DNA from: a virus
DNA: 61,649 nucleotides
Reading direction: 5' to 3' (one strand)
IMG/VR virus record: IMGVR_UViG_3300026518_000001
Coordinates: 1 to 61,649 of that record
Shown here: piece after piece, positions 8,701 through 15,608 of the stretch
Numbering within the stretch: the stretch's first letter is position 1
Layout of the letters: each line of letters opens with the position of its first letter
The notes under the pieces: generated by a model
What the model was told of the DNA's origin: nothing
The model's database searches: none
The model's input: only the letters and a program-made list of their open reading frames with translations
Position numbers and translations under genes: made by a program

Positions 8701-8987
8701 TATTTTCTCCTTTTAAATTGACTTAGTTCTTTAAGTAACAATTCATTATGCTCAATAGCTTTATAAATGTCATTAAGCCAATATTCATACTCAAGATATG
8801 TATCACTATCACTTGATTGAGATTGTTGCTCTAATAAGCTCTTAGACATCTTCTTAGCTAATTTAACTTTTTCTCTTAATATATCTTCATACTTCATATC
8901 TATAAATCTTGTTGGATCAACTCCATATAAATATTCAGTTGATGCTATATCTACTCTAATCTTTGGATCTATATGATCTACACTCAT
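8700..8987 (-). CDS. small hypothetical protein
   Basis: A 95-residue, mostly helical protein starting MSVDHIDPKIRVDIAST and ending in a basic tail (SQFKRRK). No known domain recognised. It is coupled to the gene on each side (spacing of one base or less), which supports it being a real gene in this small-gene operon. Confidence 0.6.
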   Translation of the reverse strand: MSVDHIDPKIRVDIASTEYLYGVDPTRFIDMKYEDILREKVKLAKKMSKSLLEQQSQSSDSDTYLEYEYWLNDIYKAIEHNELLLKELSQFKRRK

Positions 8988-8988
8988 C

Positions 8989-9234
8989 TTATTTTCCTTT
9001 TCTTTTTAAATATCTAATAGCTTCTTTATAACTTAAAAATAAGTACTTATCTTCTTTATCATAACTCCAAGTAATACGATTATCAGTATGTAGTATTAAA
9101 TATTTAGTATCAGTACATATATATTTTTCAGTTTTAATATTCCAATCATATCCATTTTTATAAGCATATTTTTGTAATTTTTTACTTTGTTTTTTATTTT
9201 TAATTTTAATAATTACATCACAATCAAATTTCAT
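8989..9234 (-). CDS. small basic hypothetical protein
   Basis: An 81-residue, very Lys/Tyr-rich basic protein. It starts with a beta-like segment (MKFDCDVIIKIKNK) and has a WxYD turn (ITWSYDKEDKYLFL) near the middle. A nucleic-acid-binding role would suit the charge, but nothing more specific is visible. Its stop is one base from the next gene, and its start region overlaps the upstream stop by four bases. Confidence 0.6.
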   Translation of the reverse strand: MKFDCDVIIKIKNKKQSKKLQKYAYKNGYDWNIKTEKYICTDTKYLILHTDNRITWSYDKEDKYLFLSYKEAIRYLKRKGK

Positions 9235-9425
9235 CTTATCTCCTTTAATTCAGCTTCATCAAAATCATATTCTTGTTCATCACTAAAACTATCTTCATAT
9301 GTTGGATAACATTCAAGATAACAATCTGGTTCTACACTAGAACCAAATCCTTGTTTTAAAAAACATTCAGCATCTTTTTTATTTTTAAATAGAAACTTAG
9401 TACATCCATAACTATCAACTCTCAT
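9231..9425 (-). CDS. small acidic hypothetical protein
   Basis: A 64-residue acidic protein with four cysteines (residues about 8, 19, 34 and 38) and an aromatic, acidic C-terminus. The cysteine pattern is loose, so zinc binding is only a possibility. Both ends overlap neighbouring genes by about four bases, which supports translation. Confidence 0.55.
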   Translation of the reverse strand: MRVDSYGCTKFLFKNKKDAECFLKQGFGSSVEPDCYLECYPTYEDSFSDEQEYDFDEAELKEIR

Positions 9426-9550
9426 ATAATTAGGTACAACAACTTTATATTTATACCATCCTTTTGGATCGCTTCTATTTCATCATAAAGTTTTTCTAAT
9501 TGTTTTTTATGATATCTAACTTGTTCTTCTAATATTTTTATATTATCCAT
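9422..9550 (-). CDS. 42-residue coiled-coil peptide
   Basis: A short gene encoding MDNIKILEEQVRYHKKQLEK and about 20 more residues. The first 30 residues have a heptad-like Leu/Ile pattern, suggesting a small coiled coil. It ends in TGA, overlapping the start of the 64-residue gene by four bases. The ribosome site (GAAGTAG) is weak. Supported by coupling and by filling an otherwise empty interval; otherwise unknown. Confidence 0.45.
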   Translation of the reverse strand: MDNIKILEEQVRYHKKQLEKLYDEIEAIQKDGINIKLLYLII

Positions 9551-9608
9551 TTAATACTACTTCTACTTTATATTTTAAATCAATTAAACCTCTCTCATAT
9601 TGGTTCTT

Positions 9609-9914
9609 TTAAGCAGTTACTTTATTAAGATCAATAACTAATGAATCAATTAAATCGACTAGTTCATCTTTATCCATATATTGAGATATTAATTCTTTAA
9701 TATTATAAGTTATAGTTTCAACATCTTCATTATAATATTCATTATACTCTTCATCATATCTTATTGGAATTTCAATAGATATTTTTACTTGATCATCTCC
9801 ATTATATATCCAATCGTTAATCATTTCTATAATATTTTCATTTATGAATTTATCTACATCATAATTACCATCAATTGCGTCTTTTTTGTCTATTAAATAA
9901 CTATATGTTGCCAT
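9609..9914 (-). CDS. small acidic hypothetical protein
   Basis: A 101-residue acidic protein, rich in Asp/Glu/Tyr/Ile, with a central strand (QVKISIEIPIRYDEEYN) and a helical C-terminus (ELVDLIDSLVIDLNKV). It is not recognised by motif. A strong AAAGGAG site lies seven bases before ATG. Such small acidic proteins often mimic DNA or bind host enzymes, but nothing here proves that. Confidence 0.6.
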   Translation of the reverse strand: MATYSYLIDKKDAIDGNYDVDKFINENIIEMINDWIYNGDDQVKISIEIPIRYDEEYNEYYNEDVETITYNIKELISQYMDKDELVDLIDSLVIDLNKVTA

Positions 9915-9961
9915 ATCATTCTCCTTTAATTATATTTGTTTTTGATAATTAATCTTTTTTT

Positions 9962-10153
9962 TTAATCTTTCCAAAAATAACCTCTGTATTTTTCATTTTT
10001 TTTAATCGCACTAACAAGGTTACTATATGCTATACCAAGCGTATAAGCCACTTCTTTTGCACTTATCCATTCTTTTACTACTTCACCTGTGTTTAGGTCT
10101 ATTTGAGCAATAGGCCATCTTCTTACAGAATTATAATTTCTATTAACCATCAA
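9962..10153 (-). CDS. stand-alone NUMOD1-type DNA-binding module
   Basis: A 63-residue protein that is essentially one NUMOD1 repeat: PIAQIDLNTGEVVKEW, then SAKEVAYTLGIAYSNLVSAI with a helix-turn-helix shape, then a closing GYFWKD. This module normally forms the DNA-reading tail of HNH homing endonucleases, and a very similar tail ends the HNH protein at 59857-60567. Here it stands alone, with no nuclease part upstream, so it is either the remnant of a degraded homing endonuclease or a small regulator. The TTGGATC word is absent from it, consistent with late arrival. Confidence 0.7.
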   Translation of the reverse strand: MMVNRNYNSVRRWPIAQIDLNTGEVVKEWISAKEVAYTLGIAYSNLVSAIKKNEKYRGYFWKD

Positions 10154-10205
10154 TTTTTCACATATTCTTTTCCACTTATTTTAATACTTCTTCCTTTTTG
10201 TTTAA

Positions 10206-10481
10206 TTATTTTAATTGCTCAATTTCTTCTATTTCTATACTTACAATATCATCCCAATCAAATCTATTGGAACCATTGTAGAAATCAAACTCAATATAGC
10301 TATTCATAGCTTGTAATTTCTTTTCTTGATATGTATTTAGTTTAATATTTTCATCTTCTATTATTTCTATTAACTTTTCTTTTAACAAGTTAATATCATA
10401 AGACACATATTTTGGTTCCAAAATTTGAATTAATTCTCCATCCGAATCAAAACTTGCTTTATAAATATTTAAAATATACAC
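10206..10481 (-). CDS. small hypothetical protein
   Basis: A 91-residue acidic protein that I do not recognise, with a helical middle (KEKLIEIIEDENIKLNTYQEKK) and an acidic beta-like C-terminus. It lies one base downstream of the GxRVWS-type protein at 10483-11022. It is at the edge of a 3-kb block lacking the TTGGATC word, so it may belong to a transferred module. Confidence 0.55.
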   Translation of the reverse strand: MYILNIYKASFDSDGELIQILEPKYVSYDINLLKEKLIEIIEDENIKLNTYQEKKLQAMNSYIEFDFYNGSNRFDWDDIVSIEIEEIEQLK

Positions 10482-10482
10482 C

Positions 10483-11022
10483 TTAATCTCCTTCTAAATT
10501 AAATCTACCAGAATTTAAAATGTCACATATTTTCTGTGCATCTTCTTTTGTTTTGAAATAAACATGAAAAAGATTTCCTGATTGATTAAAACTATAATCA
10601 TGAAAATTTTTTTTATTTTCAAAAATATAAAAATTATATTTATCATACTGAAATTCATATCCTCTACTATCGACACACTCTTGGTCTCTTAGTGCCAACA
10701 ATCTTAAATATTTTTTAGCTTGTTTTAATGAAGCATAATTATTATCTATATTAAAATAAGCTATTTGTAATGTATTTGAATAATCTCTTTTTAATTTAAT
10801 CTTTGGTCTTTCTGGGATATCGAATTTGATTTCATTCCAGAATAGAGTTTGATTTTCACTAGTTCTTTTTGTTCCATTCATATTATAATTTATAATATAA
10901 TTTAATTTATCAAATTTTATTGCTAATGGATATTCTCCTCTCATTTTTTCTATTAATGTACCCCAACCATATTCAAAGCTCCAAACTCTATTACCTATTT
11001 TAATTCCATTGAAATAGATCAT
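10483..11022 (-). CDS. phage accessory protein, GxRVWS-YGWG family, copy 1
   Basis: A 179-residue protein whose N-terminal 70 residues (GNRVWSFEYGWGTL, then YNMNGTKR, then QTLFWNE) match the first 65 residues of the protein at 11712-12359 (GDRVWSINYGWG, YYMNGEKK, QTLFWND). The shared part looks like a small beta-barrel domain seen in accessory proteins of low-GC phages and prophages. The C-terminal parts differ. Function unknown; the two copies flank a YopX-like gene, pointing to a duplicated accessory module. Confidence 0.6.
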   Translation of the reverse strand: MIYFNGIKIGNRVWSFEYGWGTLIEKMRGEYPLAIKFDKLNYIINYNMNGTKRTSENQTLFWNEIKFDIPERPKIKLKRDYSNTLQIAYFNIDNNYASLKQAKKYLRLLALRDQECVDSRGYEFQYDKYNFYIFENKKNFHDYSFNQSGNLFHVYFKTKEDAQKICDILNSGRFNLEGD

Positions 11023-11023
11023 T

Positions 11024-11440
11024 TTATTTTCCTTTGTTTAGTAGTTCTGGATTTTCAAATATATTTCCGATAATTTCAAATTCGAAATTATCTTCAAGAT
11101 GATTACCTATTACATTTTCGTTTCTTATAGGCTTCAATCTAAAAGCCCCAAACGCAAAATATACTTCTCTAACTTCTCCTGCGAAAAATCCATATTTATC
11201 ATAATTATCTGGAATTTTTACAATATCGCCCTCATAAATTTCTTTTTTATTTTTATCTTTAAGTCCTGTATATTTAATAAGCTTATCATATAAAGATACA
11301 TTCTCATCAAATTCATCAGTTGCACTTGAGAAAATAGTCCAGCTACATTCCTTGGCTTTAAAATCTATCCAATCTAAAACTGGAGTTATTATTGTTTTAT
11401 CTTTTAAATTTATCACTGCTTTGAGTTTATTATTTGTCAT
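11024..11440 (-). CDS. YopX-family protein
   Basis: A 138-residue protein with the YopX pattern: YTGLKDKNKKEIYEGDIVKI (about 55-74), then a beta-rich middle, then the closing FEIIGNIFENPELL. YopX domains form small beta-barrels common in phage and prophage accessory regions; the function is not established. It is one base upstream of copy 1 of the GxRVWS family, and its start overlaps a 35-residue gene. No TTGGATC words lie in it. Confidence 0.8.
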   Translation of the reverse strand: MTNNKLKAVINLKDKTIITPVLDWIDFKAKECSWTIFSSATDEFDENVSLYDKLIKYTGLKDKNKKEIYEGDIVKIPDNYDKYGFFAGEVREVYFAFGAFRLKPIRNENVIGNHLEDNFEFEIIGNIFENPELLNKGK

Positions 11441-11537
11441 TTTTCCCTCCTTCTTTGTACAAACAAGCTTCGAATATTGCTCGATTTGTTTTGTTCATTT
11501 CTTTAATCCTATTATCCAATTCTTCTTTATCTAACAT
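11430..11537 (-). CDS. 35-residue peptide, coupled to YopX
   Basis: A short gene encoding MLDKEELDNRIKEMNKTNRA and a Lys-rich end. Its last eleven bases overlap the YopX start, and it carries the AAGGAGG ribosome site of the YopX gene inside its coding end, so it may act as a coupled leader. Function unknown. Confidence 0.45.
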   Translation of the reverse strand: MLDKEELDNRIKEMNKTNRAIFEACLYKEGGKNDK

Positions 11538-11600
11538 TTTTAATGAGTTAATATTTAAAGATATTGAATTAGCTAAATATTTTAACTCCTAATACATTCT

Positions 11601-11690
11601 CTAATTACCTGTTATTGCGAATGCTTCACTTAGACTTTTTAAATCTAAAGCTATAGATTTTAAATCTTGATAATGTTTTTCTTTTTCCAT
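11601..11690 (-). CDS. 29-residue helical peptide
   Basis: A tiny gene (MEKEKHYQDLKSIALDLKSL, then nine more residues) ending in TAG. It has an AAAGGAAAA ribosome site and sits just downstream of copy 2 of the GxRVWS family. It could form a single amphipathic helix. Too short to be sure it is translated. Confidence 0.4.
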   Translation of the reverse strand: MEKEKHYQDLKSIALDLKSLSEAFAITGN

Positions 11691-11711
11691 TGTTTTTCCT
11701 TTTTTTTAAAT

Positions 11712-12359
11712 TTAATACCAATCCTCACCATCTGCTTCTTCCAAACTCTTTTTAGTCGGAATATAACAAGTTATCTCTTTATTTTTATCTATTAAAGCTC
11801 TCCAAACATATGATTCTGAATCAAACATTTCATCGTTAGGAACTGCTTCTTTGTAAGAATCGATATTATCTATACCTAAACAATAAGAATCTGCTTTTTT
11901 TAAAAGTTCTTCAGTTAGATTTTTAAATCTTACCCAAAAAACTTTTTCAGCTCCATCTAATTTGGCATCATATTCAGCTCCAGCTTGTAAGAGCTTATAT
12001 GAATCTTCAATACTTACTTGAGCAGAATAGCTATCCCTGTTTGACCATTTGTAATAAGGAACTACCGCTCTTTTACATAGAGAAATTAATTGCTCTCTAC
12101 TAGTAAACTCTTCTATATGATTTCTCATATACTCCATTTTTTCTTTCTCAATTCTTTTTGGTTCTTTATCATTCCAGAAAAGAGTTTGAGAAGATGGTTT
12201 TTTGTTTTCCTTTTTCTCTCCATTCATATAATAATAAACAAAATTACCCCTCTTAAACTCCACTCCAAAATCATCTTCTGAAATATCAAAAGCTTCTCCC
12301 CAACCATAATTAATACTCCAAACTCTATCACCTTCTTTAATTCCATCGAAATAGCTCAT
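11712..12359 (-). CDS. phage accessory protein, GxRVWS-YGWG family, copy 2
   Basis: A 215-residue protein. Residues 1-65 are homologous to copy 1 at 10483-11022 (GDRVWSINYGWG, YYMNGEKK, SSQTLFWND). The rest is a separate mixed alpha/beta region with a Trp-rich end (SYVWRALIDKNKEITCY). A perfect AAAGGAGAG ribosome site precedes ATG. The pair probably arose by duplication or by separate acquisition from prophages of the host group; the function is unknown. Confidence 0.6.
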   Translation of the reverse strand: MSYFDGIKEGDRVWSINYGWGEAFDISEDDFGVEFKRGNFVYYYMNGEKKENKKPSSQTLFWNDKEPKRIEKEKMEYMRNHIEEFTSREQLISLCKRAVVPYYKWSNRDSYSAQVSIEDSYKLLQAGAEYDAKLDGAEKVFWVRFKNLTEELLKKADSYCLGIDNIDSYKEAVPNDEMFDSESYVWRALIDKNKEITCYIPTKKSLEEADGEDWY

Positions 12360-12371
12360 TTGCTCTCCTTT

Positions 12372-12719
12372 TTATTTATTTTTCAATATCCACTCACAAG
12401 CCTTAAATATAGCTTCTATTTCTGTTTTAAATTCTTCTTTAAAAGCAAAAATAGTATTTTTTGTATAAGGTTCTAATATATGGCAATTATAATGCCATAA
12501 ATCTTTATTTTCTACATAACCATCAATAGATGGCTCAATGTTAAATCCTTTACTATAAGCCCATTCTTTACATAAATAAGCAAATTCATAAATATTTACA
12601 GAGCCAAAAACACTTTGTCCGTCAAGAGATATTAAAATATTTTTTGTTATTTCTATTTTAATATTTTTATATTTTTTATATTCTGGCATTATTTCCAAAA
12701 ATAATTCTTTACTAACCAT
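12372..12719 (-). CDS. hypothetical protein, prophage-type (EAIFKACEWIL end)
   Basis: A 115-residue protein with a YEFAYLCKEWAYSKGF segment in the middle and an IEAIFKACEWILKNK helix at the end. I associate this end with small prophage proteins of low-GC Gram-negative bacteria, possibly Campylobacterales, but cannot confirm that here. It lies 12 bases upstream of copy 2 of the GxRVWS family and shares its word-free composition. Confidence 0.55.
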   Translation of the reverse strand: MVSKELFLEIMPEYKKYKNIKIEITKNILISLDGQSVFGSVNIYEFAYLCKEWAYSKGFNIEPSIDGYVENKDLWHYNCHILEPYTKNTIFAFKEEFKTEIEAIFKACEWILKNK

Positions 12720-12780
12720 ATTTTATTCTCCTTTGTATTTATTTTTTAGAATAATTTTTACATCTCATTTTGTAATTTTT

Positions 12781-13199
12781 TTATTTGTTTTTTTTAAATT
12801 TATTACATCCAAAATTTTCATCAACTCTTAAATTAACAACAACACCTACATCATCGTTAGCTTCTAATTTAATTCCTGCTCCTACACTATTATTGTGAGT
12901 GTACTCTTTATCATCAATCCAAATAGTTTCACATATACCATTATTATAATATTTACAATATTTACACTTTTTTGATTCAAAATTATTTTCTTTAATCAAT
13001 TCTTTGATTTCTTTTTTTTATATCTTGATTTTTTACATCATAAATTAAATCTTTTACATCATAATAAAAACGATATATTTATTTAAGATCATCCATATCC
13101 ATAGAATTAAAGCTACGATAATCATACATCGCAAGATGTTCTATTTGTTTAAAAGAATAAACTATTTTTTTCTACTATTTTTTCTTGATCATATTTCAT
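12781..13199 (-). pseudogene. decayed small gene with Cys-cluster domain
   Basis: The 3' part (12781-12999) is an open frame of 72 residues from a TTG, with CKYCKYYNNGIC and a late cysteine, a zinc-ribbon-like pattern. Upstream, readable protein continues in other frames to an ATG at 13199: MKYDQEKIVEKNSLFF, a frame change, QIEHLAMYDYRSF and MDMDDLK, a TAA stop, IYRFYYDVKDLIYDVKNQDI, a second frame change in an eight-A run, then KKEIKELIKENNF leading into the open frame. I read this as one gene broken by two frameshifts and one stop, though the TTG-started remnant may still be translated. Confidence 0.55.
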
Positions 13200-13250
13200 T
13201 TTATTTTCCTTATTTTTAACAAAAATATTGGTGTTAAAAATAAAACTAAA

Positions 13251-13736
13251 CTAGTTATTAACATTTATTTTCCTTAAATATTTTATTGCTTTACTTACTT
13301 TTCTTACATATTCTATATTAGAGTAATATCCTCCATTATATGATCCAACCATCTTTACCCATAACCATTTACCTGAATATCCTCTTTGAATCCAAAAAGA
13401 CTTCCAATAAAGTAATTCAGATATTGCTTGTTTAGAAGCAAAGTTTTTATCTTTAATTAATCTCTCTAACATTCTTGATCTATTCCAAGATGTATTAGGT
13501 ATATTAAGTCTATGCAATACTGATGTTACTAATATATGATATGCTGAGCCACTTGGATCACTTAAATTAATATTATATTTTCCAAGTGATGATTCAACAT
13601 ATGCAATACCAGCTAAAGTCCAACCTAATTGATACTTTGATCCAACTTTGTAGCTGTATTTAAAACATTGTATTTGTTGATTGTTTAAAGCTTGTAGAGA
13701 GTTAATTATAAAAAATAAGAATATTACTACTCTCAT
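13251..13736 (-). CDS. secreted lytic transglycosylase (SLT-like)
   Basis: A 161-residue protein with a signal peptide (residues 1-16, MRVVIFLFFIINSLQA) followed by an SLT/lysozyme-like fold: GIAYVESSLG with the likely catalytic Glu at residue 48, and near the end VGSYNGGYYSNIEYVRKV, the NxG/Y element that closes the active site. It should cut peptidoglycan in the periplasm. It is in the early/middle region rather than the lysis cassette, so it may help DNA entry, lysis timing or superinfection control. The start overlaps the upstream stop by four bases. Confidence 0.75.
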   Translation of the reverse strand: MRVVIFLFFIINSLQALNNQQIQCFKYSYKVGSKYQLGWTLAGIAYVESSLGKYNINLSDPSGSAYHILVTSVLHRLNIPNTSWNRSRMLERLIKDKNFASKQAISELLYWKSFWIQRGYSGKWLWVKMVGSYNGGYYSNIEYVRKVSKAIKYLRKINVNN

Positions 13737-14074
13737 TTAAAAAGTTCTTTTATAAACGAAATATCAACTTCTTTATTAACTAAATAATTTTGATATATTC
13801 TTAGTAACATATCTTTATTATCTTGTAGTATTTCACAATATTTATAGAATTTCTTTTGACTAAATCTTTTTGCTGGTTCTAACTTAATAACAAAGTTTTC
13901 TCTATCCATTGGAGTTATAGATTTACTAATAGCTCCATTACTATATTTTAATACACTATATTTGGTGAAATATATGTAATAACCTCTTTCTCTATCATAT
14001 GTTCCAATGTCATATGTAACTTCTATTTCTAATAGTGTATTTTCACTTATATACTTATCAATTACATTATTCAT
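13733..14074 (-). CDS. hypothetical protein
   Basis: A 113-residue protein that I do not recognise. The first half is beta-like with many Tyr (YDRERGYYIYFTKYSVLKY), the second is helical and basic. It overlaps the transglycosylase start by four bases and the upstream 55-residue gene by eight, so the three are coupled. It might assist the transglycosylase, but only position suggests this. Confidence 0.6.
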   Translation of the reverse strand: MNNVIDKYISENTLLEIEVTYDIGTYDRERGYYIYFTKYSVLKYSNGAISKSITPMDRENFVIKLEPAKRFSQKKFYKYCEILQDNKDMLLRIYQNYLVNKEVDISFIKELFK

Positions 14075-14234
14075 CTATCTCTCCTTTTGGTTCTATTTTG
14101 ATAAGAAATGATTTATATACAGTTTTTAAACATCTTTTTAATTCTTTATATACTTCCATCATTTGTTTTCTATCTTTACCTTTACAAACAGGTATCCATT
14201 CTTTATCTACTTTTATTGATATTACTTGTTCCAT
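14067..14234 (-). CDS. 55-residue hypothetical protein
   Basis: A small basic protein (MEQVISIKVDKEWIPVCKGK at its start) with a Lys-rich helix and two cysteines. It overlaps the next gene's ATG and begins directly before the upstream gene's stop, in a run of tightly packed small genes. Function unknown. Confidence 0.55.
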   Translation of the reverse strand: MEQVISIKVDKEWIPVCKGKDRKQMMEVYKELKRCLKTVYKSFLIKIEPKGEIDE

Positions 14235-14405
14235 TTAATCTTCCTTATTTATTGGATCTATAAAATACATAACTAATCCAAGAGCTATTCCATCATAAAA
14301 TTCTATACCTGTCATTTCTTCAAATACTGAACAACATTCATTATATGATCCTGTATGTAATATAAACTCTCTATTGTTTGGTTCTACTTGTATTAATCTA
14401 TACAT
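14235..14405 (-). CDS. 56-residue hypothetical protein
   Basis: A small protein starting MYRLIQVEPNNREFILHTGS, with a Cys-Cys pair and a hydrophobic segment (DGIALGLVMYFID) that could be a helix or a short membrane contact. An AAGGAG site precedes ATG. It abuts the 55-residue gene (adjacent base). Function unknown. Confidence 0.55.
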   Translation of the reverse strand: MYRLIQVEPNNREFILHTGSYNECCSVFEEMTGIEFYDGIALGLVMYFIDPINKED

Positions 14406-14415
14406 CTTAATCTCC

Positions 14416-14712
14416 TTATTTTAATTTTTTATAACCAATTACTTCAATACTTCTAATCTTATGAAGTGCATATTTCTTTTGTAATTGACTATCCATATAT
14501 TCTTCTACATCAGCAGTAAATTCTATTACTTGATGTAGTTGTAACTTATTCAATATCTTTGCTCTATTCCAATTATATGAGACCCAAGAATGATCTCTAA
14601 ATGGAATCCACTTACCTCCTTGTTGAATTTCTATATAACGGAATAACTTAAATTCACCATTAGCTCTTTTAATTACATTAGATCCAACAATTGCTCTAAA
14701 TTTAGCTTTCAT
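14416..14712 (-). CDS. hypothetical protein
   Basis: A 98-residue basic, beta-rich protein starting MKAKFRAIVGSNVIKRANGE. I chose the ATG at 14712 rather than an upstream in-frame codon at 14739, because the longer form adds only a short hydrophobic lead inside the neighbouring gene. The pattern FKLFRYIEIQQGGKWIPF with Trp/Asn-rich turns looks like a small barrel. No known family is recognised. It overlaps the upstream gene by eleven bases. Confidence 0.6.
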   Translation of the reverse strand: MKAKFRAIVGSNVIKRANGEFKLFRYIEIQQGGKWIPFRDHSWVSYNWNRAKILNKLQLHQVIEFTADVEEYMDSQLQKKYALHKIRSIEVIGYKKLK

Positions 14713-14944
14713 TGTTATACTTCTTAATAACAATATCATCGATTGGTTCTGTTGATTCTAATGCTTCATAGAACCAATCAATATATTTATCCATTTCATT
14801 ATCAGTTAGTTTAAATAAGTTTTTTATAATTAATCCTAATTCATTTAATGGATATATCTTGTTTAATATATGACTAACTATTTCTATTTCTTTTGCTGTA
14901 ACTTCTACTGATATATATTTGTGTTTACTATTTAATATTCTCAT
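14702..14944 (-). CDS. hypothetical protein
   Basis: An 80-residue acidic, mostly helical protein (EIEIVSHILNKIYPLNELGL). It is the first gene behind a stem-loop region (14970-14993), which may be its leader. No recognised domain. Confidence 0.6.
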   Translation of the reverse strand: MRILNSKHKYISVEVTAKEIEIVSHILNKIYPLNELGLIIKNLFKLTDNEMDKYIDWFYEALESTEPIDDIVIKKYNNES

Positions 14945-14969
14945 CTTTGGTTCTCCTTAATTAATTTTG

Positions 14970-14993
14970 TTTAGTAATCTAATAATTACTAAA
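14970..14993 (-). promoter_or_regulatory. leader stem-loop before small-gene operon
   Basis: A 9-bp perfect stem (TTTAGTAAT / ATTACTAAA) with a six-base loop lies about 25 bases upstream of the gene at 14702-14944. On the minus strand it is preceded by TTGGTTTGA, resembling the conserved element upstream of genes at 17446, 17893, 18480 and 18669. It may be a weaker member of that promoter/leader family. Confidence 0.4.
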
Positions 14994-15014
14994 TCAAACC
15001 AATTAAAAAGAGAA

Positions 15015-15149
15015 TTATGGACATAAAATCCATTTTTCTCTAATTAAATAACCTAATTGTTTAAATACTCTTCTTTGGTTCTTTTGAATATATACTTTTT
15101 CAAATTTACCATTTAATACGAAATATAATATTACTTTTCTATTTTTCAT
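15015..15149 (-). CDS. 44-residue basic peptide
   Basis: A small basic gene (MKNRKVILYFVLNGKFEKVY, then about 24 more residues) with an AAAGGATGAAG ribosome region. It may be a small nucleic-acid- or protein-binding factor. No homology is recognisable. Confidence 0.5.
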   Translation of the reverse strand: MKNRKVILYFVLNGKFEKVYIQKNQRRVFKQLGYLIREKWILCP

Positions 15150-15208
15150 TCTTCATCCTTTATTTTTTATTTTTAAGCCTTTTAAAGACTTGCTTAGGTC
15201 TATTACAA

Positions 15209-15346
15209 TTAAGCTTGTTCGTCGTCAAATAAATCTTTATAAATATCAGATTTTTTACCTGCTTTATAACTTCTATCTGCAAACTTTACTAATACTGGTC
15301 CTAAGATTAGAAACATTGCTAATCCGATTACTGCACTAACTTCCAT
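15209..15346 (-). CDS. small membrane protein, paralogue A
   Basis: A 45-residue protein with one membrane segment (about 3-20, VSAVIGLAMFLILGPVLV) and a charged C-terminal tail (KFADRSYKAGKKSDIYKDLF) ending in acidic residues. It is clearly paralogous to the 40-residue protein at 18547-18669 (VKFIDRAYKSLKKTELYKDL). The two copies flank the split RNA polymerase genes. In N4, RNA polymerase II needs phage proteins and works at the membrane, so a tethering role is a possible but unproven idea. Confidence 0.6.
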   Translation of the reverse strand: MEVSAVIGLAMFLILGPVLVKFADRSYKAGKKSDIYKDLFDDEQA

Positions 15347-15540
15347 TGGTTCTCCTTATGTGATATATGTTCGAAGACAATCAATATTTAATTGAATATC
15401 TAATAGATTTATACAATCCACAGACAATTAATATATAAATAGTTACCTATTTATTTTTAATTATCCACAGACTATCTATTTAATTTTATAACCTAAATTA
15501 AATAAATAATCACAGACCTTAAGTAGCTGAGTTTACGAAG
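15347..15540. other. candidate replication origin with DnaA-box-like repeats
   Basis: This gene-free AT-rich stretch holds three CACAGAC repeats spaced about 46 bases: CCACAGAC at 15418 and 15465, and TCACAGAC at 15510. The second sits in TTATCCACA (15461-15469), a perfect copy of the bacterial DnaA-box consensus; the first reads CAATCCACA and the third is weaker. The repeats plus AT-rich DNA resemble a DnaA-dependent origin. The genome shows no DNA polymerase gene, so recruiting the host replisome here would make sense. This is inference. Confidence 0.45.
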
Positions 15541-15562
15541 CGTTTATATATATTGAGTAGAA

Positions 15563-15608
15563 CCAAAGAAAAAAAAAACAATCAAGAGAGCATATACTCA
15601 CTCTCTTT
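15563..15608 (-). terminator. rho-independent terminator of split RNA polymerase
   Basis: On the minus strand a 7-bp stem (AAGAGAG / CTCTCTT), with a ten-base loop and containing the stop codon of the polymerase subunit gene, is followed by GATTG and a run of ten T. This is a classic intrinsic terminator. Confidence 0.8.
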
